NCBI GenBank assembly: GCA_030038075.1
Contig: JASHPO010000014.1
Coordinates: 1-64,000 of the forward strand
DNA from: Nitrososphaerales archaeon
GTDB lineage: Archaea > Thermoproteota > Nitrososphaeria > Nitrososphaerales > CADDZS01
Length of the DNA stretch: 64,000 nucleotides
Reading direction: 5' to 3'
The notes under the pieces were generated by a model. The model had not been told where the DNA came from, made no database searches, and worked only from the letters and a program-made list of their open reading frames with translations. Shown one piece after another: positions 49,377-59,579 of the stretch (position 1 is the first letter of the stretch; every line of letters starts with the position of its first letter). The position numbers were made by a program, and so were the translations under genes.

Positions 49377-49990
49377 TAGGAGTAACCTTTTGCAACCAGT
49401 ATCTGCAGGGCGTTCGATCCGTTTTCCGCATTATCAGCGATTCCGTCGGCCGTATTCAAAAAATCTCTCAGCATGATGATGTCCAAGACATCAGCGTTGA
49501 TCTCGTTTTTGAGAAGATTTCCAAGTATCGAGTACCTTATCATGTCGGCATCTTCTTCTGAGCGCTCGACTTTCTCTACAAGCGCGAGGACTTCCATCCT
49601 GTCCTTTTCCAGCGCCGTAATCGACACCCGGAGTAATTCGGCGGTCTTGAGGCAACTAGCTATGAAAGAAGCCACATCTTCCCTGAACATATAATCCACG
49701 GCCTCCTTTGGAATGTGACGCAGGTGGAATAACTTTCCCGCGTCCTTGGCCTCGTCCGCGATGCTGTCTATCCGCTCAAGGAGGTTTAAGAAATCCTCTC
49801 TGATCCCACCGAAGAAAGAACCGGTGACTATTTCTCTGACGAGAGCTTCGTGCAAACCATCACCCTGTTCCTCTAGGTCGGCGATCAGAGCGTACTCAGA
49901 GTCGACGCCATCATAGTCGTAATTCTTGAGCAACTCGACCTGCTTCTGGAGGTGCAGCACTGCGTCTATCGAGACATCGAGATTTCTCAA
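49376..49990 (-). CDS. DUF47/PhoU-like phosphate transport regulator
   Basis: Helical; LLERIDSIADEAKDAGKLFHLR and FLNTADGIADNAENGSNALQIL; adjacent to PiT. Confidence 0.85.
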   Translation of the reverse strand: MRNLDVSIDAVLHLQKQVELLKNYDYDGVDSEYALIADLEEQGDGLHEALVREIVTGSFFGGIREDFLNLLERIDSIADEAKDAGKLFHLRHIPKEAVDYMFREDVASFIASCLKTAELLRVSITALEKDRMEVLALVEKVERSEEDADMIRYSILGNLLKNEINADVLDIIMLRDFLNTADGIADNAENGSNALQILVAKGYS

Positions 49991-50141
49991 GACCTTCTCC
50001 AGCGTCTCTCTTTCTCCGCGCGAAAAAAAGCTGAAAACGTCCTTGAACGTGTTCTTCCACCGAGCAACTCGCGAAATCAGGGCGATTTAAGCTAAATCTG
50101 CGGAAAAAGACAGAAATTTGATGCAGGTTTGAGAGACTCCA

Positions 50142-50690
50142 AATTGGAGCCAAAAAGATATCGATCTAAAGATGCAGCAAGGCCATGGATTGTAGTTAGA
50201 AGAACGACGAAACACGATGTTCCAAAAATCCTCCGGAATTTGGAAATGGTTGAAGGAAGAAATCTACCTTGGAACGGAGACTATCACGAGCAGGAATAGA
50301 AGGGGGACTTTAGATCACGTCAAGGACAGGCGCTCGCTCACAATCGTTGCCATAGTCGACGGCGAAATAGTGGGAAGCTTGACGCTCTGGTGGAGCCGGC
50401 TAAAGAAAATGGCGCACGTTCGCGAGCTCGGAATGCTCGTAGTCGACGGCTACAGGGAAATGGGGGTCGGCGGTGCTTCGATGGATTACGGACTGAAATG
50501 GGCAAAAAGACAAAAAATTGAGAAGCTGACCTTGGAGTTTTTTCAACGAACAAAAGAGCTTACAAACTTTACAAGAAATTCGGATTCGTGGTCGAGGCGT
50601 ATTCAAAAACCAGCATGTGCTGAAGGGAAAAAGGGCGGACGAAATACGGATGGCGTTGTTTCTCTGTACTCTTGCGAATCTATCTGGTAA
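50142..50690 (+). pseudogene. GNAT acetyltransferase with multiple frameshifts
   Basis: Pieces in different frames: EPKRYRSKDAARPWIVVRRTTKHDVPKILRNLEMV / EEIYLGTETITSRNRR...VRELGMLVVDGYREMGVGGASMDYGLKWAKRQKIEKLTLE / FSTNKRAYKLYKKFGFVVEAYSK / QHVLKGKRADEIRMALFL. Confidence 0.65.
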
Positions 50691-51870
50691 ATTCGACAGG
50701 CAGATGTTGCACTCCCCCAACAACTGTGCTCCTAACGGGAGTCAGTTGGGCATCTGGAACTTTTAGCTTCACACCCGAGTACTTTTCAGCCAAGAGTTGT
50801 AGAGCTACCTTGGACTCGAGTCTCGCGAGCGGGGCACCGAGGCACAGATGTATCCCATGACCGAAAGCAATGTGATGGTTTGGCGTTCTTACGATGTCAA
50901 AGCTGTCTGCGTCAGGGAACTTTTTCTCGTCTCTGTTTGCCGAGGCTATCCAAGCAATCAAACTCTGGCCGATTGGTATCTTCCGTCCTGAAAGTTCGGA
51001 CTCTTTTACCGAGACTCGAAACATGCCTCTGACTGGCGAAGCAAACCGTAGCACTTCCTCAATGGCGCTCGAGATCATTGATGGTTTTTCATGCAGTTGT
51101 TTCAATGAATCATACTTTGCAAAAAGCCTGATCGCGTTGCCGAGCAGGTTTGTTGTCGTTTCGTTCCCGGCGACTAGTAAGAGCACGCAAAAACTCACGG
51201 CTTCCTGAGGGCTCAGCTTCTCGCCATCGATTTCGGAGGCTACTATTGACGATATGAGGTCTTCAGTTGGATGCTTCTTTCTCTCTGCGATTATTGCGCT
51301 CAGGTAGTGGGAAAATTCTGCGCTGTCGCGTTCGAGAGTCTCCGGATTCGCAGAACCAATCACGAGATCGGACCACCATTTGAATTTCACCCTGTCTTTT
51401 GGGGGAATTCCAAGCATTTCAGCGATCACGGTGACGGGAAGTGGCTCAGAGAATTCGCTGATAAAGTCCATGATTCCATTTTTTGAACCCGTCAAAAACT
51501 GGTTTGCTATCTCCTTTATTCTCGGTTCAAGGGCTCCGATCGAGCTGGGAGTAAACGACTTTGAAACAATCTTCCGAAGCTTCGTGTGTAATGGCGGATC
51601 TGTCGTGATCATGCTCCCGGCCAAAGTGGGCACGACAGAGCTGGCATTCCTTTCAACATACCCCCACTGGGAGGAATAAGTGCTGAATTGAGTCAGGACG
51701 CGCTCAACATCAGAGTAGAGGAACACGTGCCACATTCCCATCCTGAGGCTGTGAAAAACCGGCGCGGTCGCCCGCATCATTTTGTACCAGGGAGATGCGT
51801 CCAGAAACCAGCTTTTGCTTCCGGGTTGCGATATTTCACTCAATTTCTTATTTTTGAGCTGACCCGACAT
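50680..51870 (-). CDS. Cytochrome P450
   Basis: Heme motif FGHGIHLCLGAPLARLE, I-helix LLVAGNETTTNLLG, EEVLRFASP ExxR. Confidence 0.95.
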   Translation of the reverse strand: MSGQLKNKKLSEISQPGSKSWFLDASPWYKMMRATAPVFHSLRMGMWHVFLYSDVERVLTQFSTYSSQWGYVERNASSVVPTLAGSMITTDPPLHTKLRKIVSKSFTPSSIGALEPRIKEIANQFLTGSKNGIMDFISEFSEPLPVTVIAEMLGIPPKDRVKFKWWSDLVIGSANPETLERDSAEFSHYLSAIIAERKKHPTEDLISSIVASEIDGEKLSPQEAVSFCVLLLVAGNETTTNLLGNAIRLFAKYDSLKQLHEKPSMISSAIEEVLRFASPVRGMFRVSVKESELSGRKIPIGQSLIAWIASANRDEKKFPDADSFDIVRTPNHHIAFGHGIHLCLGAPLARLESKVALQLLAEKYSGVKLKVPDAQLTPVRSTVVGGVQHLPVEFTR

Positions 51871-52079
51871 ATAGTGTTAGGGAGTTGCAACTCACTGTTA
51901 AGAATCGACGGGCATACTTGGTCTCCGGGGATAGACACCCAAGTGGCGTCAATGTATTTTTCCAAAGACTCCACTTTCGCCCCAATGAGATTGCTGAAGA
52001 ATAGAACTACGTATTGAATCCGCTTCATCGATTGACATCAGCGTGCTTATTGAAGACTAATTCGAATCAAATGAACTTA

Positions 52080-52439
52080 CTAGAGGGCAAGGAAAACATC
52101 TTCCTTTGTAATCTTTCCATTTTTGGGATCTACTATTAGGCCCATTACTTCCAGTTAGGGCACCCAACACGATGCCGTCGTTCTGCTCGGCAAAACCACT
52201 TCACTGCCACCGGAAGCTTCATCATAGGTAAACCAAGCAGATCCGAATGGACGATCTGCCTTCTCACCAGTGATTGTCTTGAAAGTTCGGCTACCGTATT
52301 CCAAGACGCCAATCTTCTTCAGTTCATCCTTGGGTATCCAGCAGTAGGTAGAACCAGTGTCGACAATCGCTTCTATCTTTCCGGTTTTTCTGTTCGGTTC
52401 TTGAACGTTCGAGACCTGTATTAGAATTCGAATGATCAT
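52080..52439 (-). pseudogene. Retropepsin-like aspartic protease with two frameshifts near the C-terminus
   Basis: EAIVDTGSTYCWIPKDELKKIGVLEYGSRTFKTITGEKADRPFGSAWFTYDEASGGSEVVLP then PEQNDGIVLGALT (frame 2) then LEVMGLIVDPKNGKITKEDVFLAL* (frame 3). Confidence 0.6.
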
Positions 52440-52564
52440 TTATTTTCCCTTTTTTACGGTAAAGTAAGCATTCCTATCCACAGGCTTTATCTCTGATTCA
52501 CGGAGTAATTCCTTCAAGTTTACGCTCTCTGCAACAGTGTACCTGGATTTGCTCAAGGGGCAAA

Positions 52565-53548
52565 TCAGCGCGCGGACAGAGTAGTCAGGGCGCGAACGAT
52601 CACGCGCTTTGCTAACTCGACCTTGAATGAGTTGTCGCCTCTGGGTTTCGCGTCGCGCAAGGCAATTTCTGCAGCTTCCCTGAAGCGAATTTCTCTTGGT
52701 TCCGAACCTACAAGATTTTTTTCTGCCTCGTAGGCTCTCCAGGGCTTTGTTGCTACACCTCCGAGCGCAATGCGGACTGATTTGATCAAGTTATCTTGGA
52801 CATCGATCGCCGCGGCAACAGAGGCGAGGGCAAATTCGTACGAAGCGCGGTCCCGTACTTTCAAGTAAAGTGATCTGCTGGCAAAGGGAAGCGGAGCAAG
52901 GTCGACTGCGGTGATTAGTTCGCCCGCCTCTAGGACATTCTCCCTCTGGGGCGTGTCTCCCGGCGTCAGATAGAACTCGTTTATCGGAATCTGTCTTTCT
53001 CTGTCACCGCTCACCCTGATCACGGCGTCCAACGCTGCCAAAGCGACGCAGAGATCCGACGGGTGCGTTGCGACACAGTGATCTGAAGTGCCCAGTACCG
53101 CATGCATCCGATTGAATTCATGAATTGCTGTGCATCCCGAACCAGGCGCTCTTTTGTTGCACTCCTCAAAAACGGTGTCCCTAAAGTAGTAACAGCGCGT
53201 ACGTTGCATCAAATTTCCCCCAATAGTTGCCATGTTGCGAAGCTGCGGAGAAGCTCCGGCCAGGAGCGCTTCGGGAACGAGCGGGTAGCGCTCTTTGAGC
53301 AGCGGATCGTTTGCCGCTTCTGTGTTCCGTACCAAGGCACCGATCCTAAGCGAGCCGTCACTCATGCTCTCGACCTTGTTGAAAGGCAGAGAGTTGATAT
53401 CGATCAGCCTGGACGGAGTCTCTACGTTTAATTTCATCAGGTCGATAAGGGCTGTGCCGCCCGCAACGAAAGAAATGTTTTTGTTTGCAGCTTTTAGGGC
53501 AATGGCGCTCTGTACATCGGTCGCTTGGGAATAATTGAACGGATTCAA
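52565..53548 (-). CDS. Molybdenum hydroxylase FAD-binding subunit (PaoB/CoxM-like) with Cys-rich insertion
   Basis: FVAGGTALIDLMKLN, ATIGGNLMQRTRCYYFRDTVFEECNKRAPGSGCTAIHEFNRMHAVLGTSDHCVATHPSDLCVALAAL. Confidence 0.9.
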   Translation of the reverse strand: MNPFNYSQATDVQSAIALKAANKNISFVAGGTALIDLMKLNVETPSRLIDINSLPFNKVESMSDGSLRIGALVRNTEAANDPLLKERYPLVPEALLAGASPQLRNMATIGGNLMQRTRCYYFRDTVFEECNKRAPGSGCTAIHEFNRMHAVLGTSDHCVATHPSDLCVALAALDAVIRVSGDRERQIPINEFYLTPGDTPQRENVLEAGELITAVDLAPLPFASRSLYLKVRDRASYEFALASVAAAIDVQDNLIKSVRIALGGVATKPWRAYEAEKNLVGSEPREIRFREAAEIALRDAKPRGDNSFKVELAKRVIVRALTTLSAR

Positions 53549-54045
53549 CGCGCAATCACCTTGGTCATTTTCTGTCTCGATTTTACAACTTCCTCAATCG
53601 CAGCAACAATGTTGGGATATGCGCCGCAACGGCAAATGTTTCCGCTCATGAATTCTCGGATCTCTGATTCGGTGGGGTTTGGATTTTCCCTGAGCAAAGC
53701 GTACGCAGACATTATCTGGCCGGGAGTGCAGTAGCCACACTGAAAGCCGTCATGGTCGATGAACGCGGACTGGACCGGATCGAGAGTTTCCTCCTTGGCA
53801 AGGCCCTCGATGGTAAGAATCTGCTTGCCCTGATTCATTACAGCAAATGTAAGACACGAGTTTATTCTGCGCCCGTCTACCAAAACCGTGCACGCGCCGC
53901 ACTGCCCTTGATCGCATCCCTTTTTGGTGCCGGTGAGGTGGATGTGCTCCCGAAGAGCGTCAAGCAGAGTTGTTCGCGTGTCGGCTTCAACGATGTACTC
54001 TTCTCCGTTGACCTGTAGTTTTATTGTTGCATCAGTCATAGACAC
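53545..54045 (-). CDS. Molybdenum hydroxylase 2Fe-2S subunit
   Basis: GTKKGCDQGQCGACTVLVDGRRINSCL, QCGYCTPGQIMSAYALL, GNICRCGAYPNIVAAI. Confidence 0.95.
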   Translation of the reverse strand: MSMTDATIKLQVNGEEYIVEADTRTTLLDALREHIHLTGTKKGCDQGQCGACTVLVDGRRINSCLTFAVMNQGKQILTIEGLAKEETLDPVQSAFIDHDGFQCGYCTPGQIMSAYALLRENPNPTESEIREFMSGNICRCGAYPNIVAAIEEVVKSRQKMTKVIAR

Positions 54046-54052
54046 TCGACTC

Positions 54053-56287
54053 TCAAAGTAACTTGTCTGGAGTTATCGGAAGGTCTCTGACTCTCTTGCC
54101 GGTTGCGTGGTATACGGCGTTCGCAACTGCTCCCGCGACACCGGTTATGCCGATTTCGCCGACGCCCCTTGCTCCCAATGAACTGATGTGCGGGTCGGGC
54201 TTGTCGATGAACTCCACGTCGATCTTATTGATGTCTGCGTTCACTGGAACGGTATAGTCGGCGAGGTTTGTTGTAATAGCGCGGCCGTGCACTCTCTCAT
54301 AGACCGTATGCTCCATGAGCGCCATCCCGATCCCCATCACTATTCCACCGATAAGCTGGCTGCGTGCAGTCTTGGGATTTATCACCTTCCCGACATCGTA
54401 GACGCCCACCACGCGGGAGACCCTGACCTCTCCGAGCTCGGAGTCGACCATCACTCCGGCGAAGACAGAGCCAAACGACATGAACGAAAATTTCTCCTGC
54501 TCTTCCCCTGGAGCGGCCGTCGCTTCCGCTTCGATGAATGGCAGCTTGTTTCGCCGAATTATTTCTACAAACGAGTCCGACGATCTTTCAGAGAGTATTC
54601 CTCCCTCTTCCGCAATCATGTCCTCGGGTCGTACGCCGTAAAGCGGAGATTTCGTGTCGCCTGCAGCTAAAAGCATGGTCTTGTTCAAAGCGGCAAGTGC
54701 GCTCTCCTTTACCGCGGTTCCTACGCTCGCAGCTGTAGCCGAACCGCCGCTGACCGGGGCGAATGGCATCGAGGAGTCTCCCATCTCCACCTTCACCTTC
54801 TCAATTGGCAACCCGAGGGTTTCTGCTGCAATCTGTGTGAGGATAGTGTACGTGCCAGTGCCGATATCATGCGTCGCGCTGGTAACAAGGGCGCGCCCAT
54901 CTGGAAGGATTCTTACTTTGGCAGCGGCAGGGCTGCGAATTCCAGGGTACATCGCGGTTGCCATCCCCCAGCCCAAAAAATGTCTTCCCTGCTTCATCGA
55001 TCGCGGCTCAGGATTTCTTCTTGTCCAGCCAAATTGGGTCGAGCCAAGCCCGTAGCATTCGTCCAAATACTTGCTCGACCACGGGTTTCCGTCTTCGGGA
55101 TTCTCGTTCGCGTAGTTCATCATCCTGAGCTCGACTGGATCGATTTTCAGCTCGTAAGAGAGCTCATCCAGTGCAGATTCGAGGGCGAACGAGCCGGTAG
55201 CCTCGCCAGGTGCACGCATCGCTCCAGTGCCCGCTGTATTGAATGGTACAACTGTGTGCGAAATTTCCACATTCGGGCACGCATAAAGCTCCGCTGAAAC
55301 GCCTCCGCAAGGCTCGAAAAAGTCGCCCGAAAACGTGATCTGGCTGATGGTGTCGTGTTTGATGGCGGTGAGTCTCCCGTCCCTGGTTGCGCTTAGTGAA
55401 AGATTCTGGATCGTCGCGGGCCTGTGGGTCGTCGAAGTGAACAGTTGTTGCCGGCTGAGGGATAGTTTGATCGGACGAAGGAAGTGACGCGCGGCAAGGG
55501 CCGCGACAATTTCATGAACCGAATCGAATCCCTTTGATCCAAAGCCTCCACCGGTGAAGTATGAAATGACACGGATCTTGTCGACAGGTATTCCAAAAAC
55601 CTGCGAAAGAACACTCCGGTTTCCTCTGACCCACTGCGTGGAATTGTAGATGGTCAGGCTGTTTCCATTCCAGGAGGCGACCCAGCTAGAGGGCTCCATG
55701 GGGTTGTGGTGTTCGACAGGAGTCGTGTATGTTCGTTCTAACTTTATTCCGTTGCTTAGAGTCATATCGCCACGCTTGATTTGCGCAGGGCGAAAACCCA
55801 TGAATGACTCGGGCTTGTAGGCCTGTGCCATGCCGTCGTTGAACTCGACGATTGGTTTTTTCTCTTCGTAAGTTACTTTTACGTGCGAAGCCGCGGCAGA
55901 GGCGTTCTCGAACGTATCCGCGACGACCAGCGCGACATCCTGTCCCGCGTAGCGTATTACGTCGTCTTGGAGCGGAAGAAACTTTTCGTCCATAACTGAT
56001 TCTTTCATAAAATCGCGAATTGGCGTGTTCAGTTTTGGAGCGTTCTGATGTGTTAAGAAACCGAGAACGCCAGGCGCTCTTTCGGCTTCTTTCATGTCGA
56101 TCTTTATGATCCGGCCGGACGCGATGGTACTCTGGATTACAACCGCGTAAACTAGACTATCAACATCATAATCCGCGGCGTAGTGAGCCTCTCCAGTGAC
56201 CTTCAGGCGCCCCTCGACGCGGCTAACGGACCTGCCTACCAGTTCGGAAGGCCGTTCTTCCTCTTTTGGTACGAGGATAGTTGCCAT
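54053..56287 (-). CDS. Molybdenum hydroxylase Mo-cofactor subunit (PaoC/xanthine dehydrogenase-like)
   Basis: YFTGGGFGSKGF, GTGAMRAPGEATGSFALE, THDIGTGTYTILTQIAAE, GARGVGEIGITGVAGAVANAV. Confidence 0.95.
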   Translation of the reverse strand: MATILVPKEEERPSELVGRSVSRVEGRLKVTGEAHYAADYDVDSLVYAVVIQSTIASGRIIKIDMKEAERAPGVLGFLTHQNAPKLNTPIRDFMKESVMDEKFLPLQDDVIRYAGQDVALVVADTFENASAAASHVKVTYEEKKPIVEFNDGMAQAYKPESFMGFRPAQIKRGDMTLSNGIKLERTYTTPVEHHNPMEPSSWVASWNGNSLTIYNSTQWVRGNRSVLSQVFGIPVDKIRVISYFTGGGFGSKGFDSVHEIVAALAARHFLRPIKLSLSRQQLFTSTTHRPATIQNLSLSATRDGRLTAIKHDTISQITFSGDFFEPCGGVSAELYACPNVEISHTVVPFNTAGTGAMRAPGEATGSFALESALDELSYELKIDPVELRMMNYANENPEDGNPWSSKYLDECYGLGSTQFGWTRRNPEPRSMKQGRHFLGWGMATAMYPGIRSPAAAKVRILPDGRALVTSATHDIGTGTYTILTQIAAETLGLPIEKVKVEMGDSSMPFAPVSGGSATAASVGTAVKESALAALNKTMLLAAGDTKSPLYGVRPEDMIAEEGGILSERSSDSFVEIIRRNKLPFIEAEATAAPGEEQEKFSFMSFGSVFAGVMVDSELGEVRVSRVVGVYDVGKVINPKTARSQLIGGIVMGIGMALMEHTVYERVHGRAITTNLADYTVPVNADINKIDVEFIDKPDPHISSLGARGVGEIGITGVAGAVANAVYHATGKRVRDLPITPDKLL

Positions 56288-56298
56288 AGACTCACCCT

Positions 56299-56640
56299 CT
56301 AGGCTTCTAGACGAATCCTCGCGATATATGAGTAAGGCTCTTTCTTTTCGGGAGCATGCGGGCGATCCTTTAGCCGGGTACCCATATCCGTCTTTTGATC
56401 AGATTTTAGATGGGCCTGGAATTCGGGATTGTCCAATTGGAATATTTGGATGATCTCTCTATTCGATGTATCCACTATTTCCACGTCCGAGATTGGGTGA
56501 AAACCTCTCTGCTCAAGCGGTTGCATTCTGCTCCACATCTCCTTTATCGCATCTTGAATAGTGATTCCTCTGCCGTCGATGGTAATTGTTTCTGGCAATT
56601 TACTAGAAAAACATGCACGTCTAGTACTTAACTCTGCCAA
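56299..56640 (-). CDS. Hypothetical protein (113 aa)
   Basis: Intact ORF directly upstream of the Mo hydroxylase operon on the same strand. Confidence 0.45.
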   Translation of the reverse strand: MAELSTRRACFSSKLPETITIDGRGITIQDAIKEMWSRMQPLEQRGFHPISDVEIVDTSNREIIQIFQLDNPEFQAHLKSDQKTDMGTRLKDRPHAPEKKEPYSYIARIRLEA

Positions 56641-56641
56641 A

Positions 56642-58003
56642 CTAGACTCTAGTTTCCGGCGGCTTTCTGATCGTCAATTTCGCCGTCGAAAATCTCTTTG
56701 ACAATAGTCCATCATAGATCAAAAATTTTCCAATCCAGAGCGATCTGATGACTTCGAGGGCCTGCACTTGAGACTGGTAGGGCGATCCGAACATCACTGG
56801 GTGAAGAGTTATCCCAAGGACCAAGAGCGGTTGCGAAAACCCATACACATCTATCAGAGAATTTGCGGTATCAAAAACCAGAAATTCGGGATAGTACTTG
56901 GACATAGGTAGCAGGGTGAAGAATGGAAGCAGCAGCAAATTCGTCTGCGGTGTCGAAACATACGAGCTGAAAAGCCACGCAAAGGAAAACAGTGCCGCCA
57001 TGAGCACGACATAGTTGGCCCAATCTTCAAAAGTCGTGTCGGCACTTTTTGTGAGCATCCACCTCATTTTGAAACCTTTGAAGACTATGGCGCCAGATAG
57101 CAGGATGAAGGCGGCCGGAAAAAGCACGTGCCGAATGGGATTGTAGCTGCTGAATAGAGCAAGCATCCAAGAGCCTTCCGTGTACCAGTTCGCCTGATAC
57201 TGAAAAAAATCAGTTATCACGTTGAGGTTGGGAAACTTGAATGGATAATTCACTGTGACGTTGTACGCGTTCAAGTAAGAGTGTGGGAATGAATTGAGTA
57301 CGATAACTGGAAAATAAATTATCCCGACCGTTGCGAAAACTCCCACGAGAAATTTTATAGTTTCGCGCCTGTCCTTCATCGCGAGAATCAATCCCAGCGC
57401 CGGCATTGCGGTTACGAGATTAGCTGCAGCAGAAATGCCCAGCAAAATGCCGCTGACCCATCTGCTTCCTTGGAGAAATTTGCGCAGCCCGAAGAGCGTA
57501 AAGAATACACCGATGATGTACCAGTTGGTAAGAACCATGAAGACAAAGCTCGGCGTTGCGACAAAATACAATAGTATCCGTCTTCGTGGCGATTTCAGTC
57601 CGACAATGTCTGCTATCTTGAAGAGCTCATCTATGGAAAGGTAGGTCGGGATTAGAAGCAACAGCGCACTCCAAAAATAGTAATTGACCAAAAGACCCTG
57701 TGACGGGGCGAATGGGAGATATCTCCCGAGCATCCCCATTGCATACATGAAAAAGCCCACAATTACTGGGTACTCGACAAAATAGTTCGTGTAAGGCAAT
57801 CCCGTTCCGCAGGGACCCGAATGGCAAAACCTGTTCTGGTAGACGGTAACGATGTCGCTGTAGAGATGACCGCCGCCGTACGGTATGTGCTCCCAGACCC
57901 CGAAGATGTAGAGTGCGCCGGCGAGCAGGTAGACCCACATACGAGCATCGACTCTGCCCAGCAGGGAGCGAAATCCGGAGGCCAATTGATTCGAAAGCTC
58001 CAA
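56642..58003 (-). CDS. Membrane glycosyltransferase-like protein (GT-C/DUF2029-type)
   Basis: Polytopic; YSDIVTVYQN...YFVEYPVIVGFFMYAMGMLGRYLP and LGLILAMKDRRETIKFLVGVF resemble polyprenyl-phosphate mannosyltransferase folds. Confidence 0.55.
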   Translation of the reverse strand: MELSNQLASGFRSLLGRVDARMWVYLLAGALYIFGVWEHIPYGGGHLYSDIVTVYQNRFCHSGPCGTGLPYTNYFVEYPVIVGFFMYAMGMLGRYLPFAPSQGLLVNYYFWSALLLLIPTYLSIDELFKIADIVGLKSPRRRILLYFVATPSFVFMVLTNWYIIGVFFTLFGLRKFLQGSRWVSGILLGISAAANLVTAMPALGLILAMKDRRETIKFLVGVFATVGIIYFPVIVLNSFPHSYLNAYNVTVNYPFKFPNLNVITDFFQYQANWYTEGSWMLALFSSYNPIRHVLFPAAFILLSGAIVFKGFKMRWMLTKSADTTFEDWANYVVLMAALFSFAWLFSSYVSTPQTNLLLLPFFTLLPMSKYYPEFLVFDTANSLIDVYGFSQPLLVLGITLHPVMFGSPYQSQVQALEVIRSLWIGKFLIYDGLLSKRFSTAKLTIRKPPETRV

Positions 58004-58103
58004 CTTACGAGAGATAAAGCTTCGAGCTTATACTGTTCTGGTCATCAGAACAGGCCCGAATTTGTCTAGATTCAAATAGGAACGAACCGCCGGTTACTAT
58101 GCG

Positions 58104-58826
58104 TTGAACTCAAGACAGGCACTCTCCAGCATTGCAGCTACTTTAGTAGTGATCCTAGTAATTGGGGTGGCGGCAGTTGGAGCTTACTTCTCTTTGGGCA
58201 TAAGCCCGACTACGAATACGGTAGTTACTACAACTTTTAGCCCAACTACTTCTTTTGATACGACAACATTGTCTGCCAACTCCACTTCGGGACTAAATCT
58301 AGTGCTCGAATTGAATTCGACAACGTATTCGCCGGGCCAGTGGATAGCGGTCAACATTTCGGATTACAACACCCTGCCCACGACAAACACACTTCAGGTG
58401 GAAAGAGACTGGCCTATCCAAAATCTCTCGCTCGGCCCTTGTAGCAGGAACCTGCCGATCGCCATAGGGGTGTTCCGCGGCGACTATTCGCTCTCGAACA
58501 TTACGCAGGCAAATTCGAGCGAGCAAGTGCAATTCTACCAGCCCGGAGTGTACGCGTGCCCAGACATAATGGTCATTCAAGAGTACGCGTTCCAGCCGCA
58601 GAGCGATAACGCGTCATGGTCATCATCACTGAACTGTAACACTAATTGTTACTCCAGTTACTTGACGATCTCGGATACGATAAACTTCAACGGTACTTGG
58701 ACTGGTGGACAGCCGCCGGTAGGAACCGGATCTGTGTTGATGAATCTGAGCCTAGGCACTTACACGGTTGTCGGCGGGGACGAATGGGGAAACATTGCGT
58801 TACTTCATTTCGTCGTCAGGTCATAA
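58104..58826 (+). CDS. Secreted/membrane-anchored protein
   Basis: N-terminal TM (SSIAATLVVILVIGVAAVGAYF), Thr-rich linker, many N-x-S/T sequons. Confidence 0.6.
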   Translation: MNSRQALSSIAATLVVILVIGVAAVGAYFSLGISPTTNTVVTTTFSPTTSFDTTTLSANSTSGLNLVLELNSTTYSPGQWIAVNISDYNTLPTTNTLQVERDWPIQNLSLGPCSRNLPIAIGVFRGDYSLSNITQANSSEQVQFYQPGVYACPDIMVIQEYAFQPQSDNASWSSSLNCNTNCYSSYLTISDTINFNGTWTGGQPPVGTGSVLMNLSLGTYTVVGGDEWGNIALLHFVVRS

Positions 58827-59032
58827 ACTAGAAACCTTACTCAATGATTTCACAAGTAGCCTCTCCTACTCTTACGGAATTATCAGCTAAATTCGTAATA
58901 CTGTTAAATATATGCACACCATTTCTCTTACCGCGTCGCTCTTAATGACGACCGAATCAAAGCTTTTGCACGGTTTCTCATCATCAATCGGCAGCACACA
59001 GTCTCCTCGAAGTTTCAATCCGGAGGAGTAGC

Positions 59033-59560
59033 ATGTCAAAGCCAGCCAAGATAACGGGTCCAGCACTTCTCTCGGAGCGTCAGGCGGTTGTTGCGATGGT
59101 GGTGCTGGTCTTGGCGATGGCCCTGTACTTCTCTCCGACTATCGTGGTTAATGATACGGATGGCTCCTCAATTTATGTCCATATCTCATCCAACGGCCCG
59201 TTCGGCGATGTCCTAGTGGCTATGGAGAACATCCCTTTTTCTGCCGACGCGTTCGCCGATGGTATTTTGATACCGAGGCTTGTTTTGCCGTTCAATTGCC
59301 TGTTCGAGGACTGGACAAATGGAACATCGTTTTGCATGACTCTGTTTTCGTTGACGAACGGCGCGAATGCGCACTTGCACGGAGTAAAGGAAGGATATTA
59401 CTTTCTCAGGTTGGCTGCCTACGTGCCGGGGGGAATAGCTACAGCTGACGAGCTAGTCAACATAACCGGCTCTGGGAATTACTACGTGACAGCTACTTAC
59501 ATCCACGGCGTCCTTAATTTTACTAGCCTGACGCCGGGCATGCAGGTGACCACTCCGTAA
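59033..59560 (+). CDS. Membrane-anchored extracellular protein
   Basis: N-terminal TM (AVVAMVVLVLAMALYF) and extracellular-like body. Confidence 0.5.
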   Translation: MSKPAKITGPALLSERQAVVAMVVLVLAMALYFSPTIVVNDTDGSSIYVHISSNGPFGDVLVAMENIPFSADAFADGILIPRLVLPFNCLFEDWTNGTSFCMTLFSLTNGANAHLHGVKEGYYFLRLAAYVPGGIATADELVNITGSGNYYVTATYIHGVLNFTSLTPGMQVTTP

Positions 59561-59579
59561 GACACTTGAAACTTTTACC

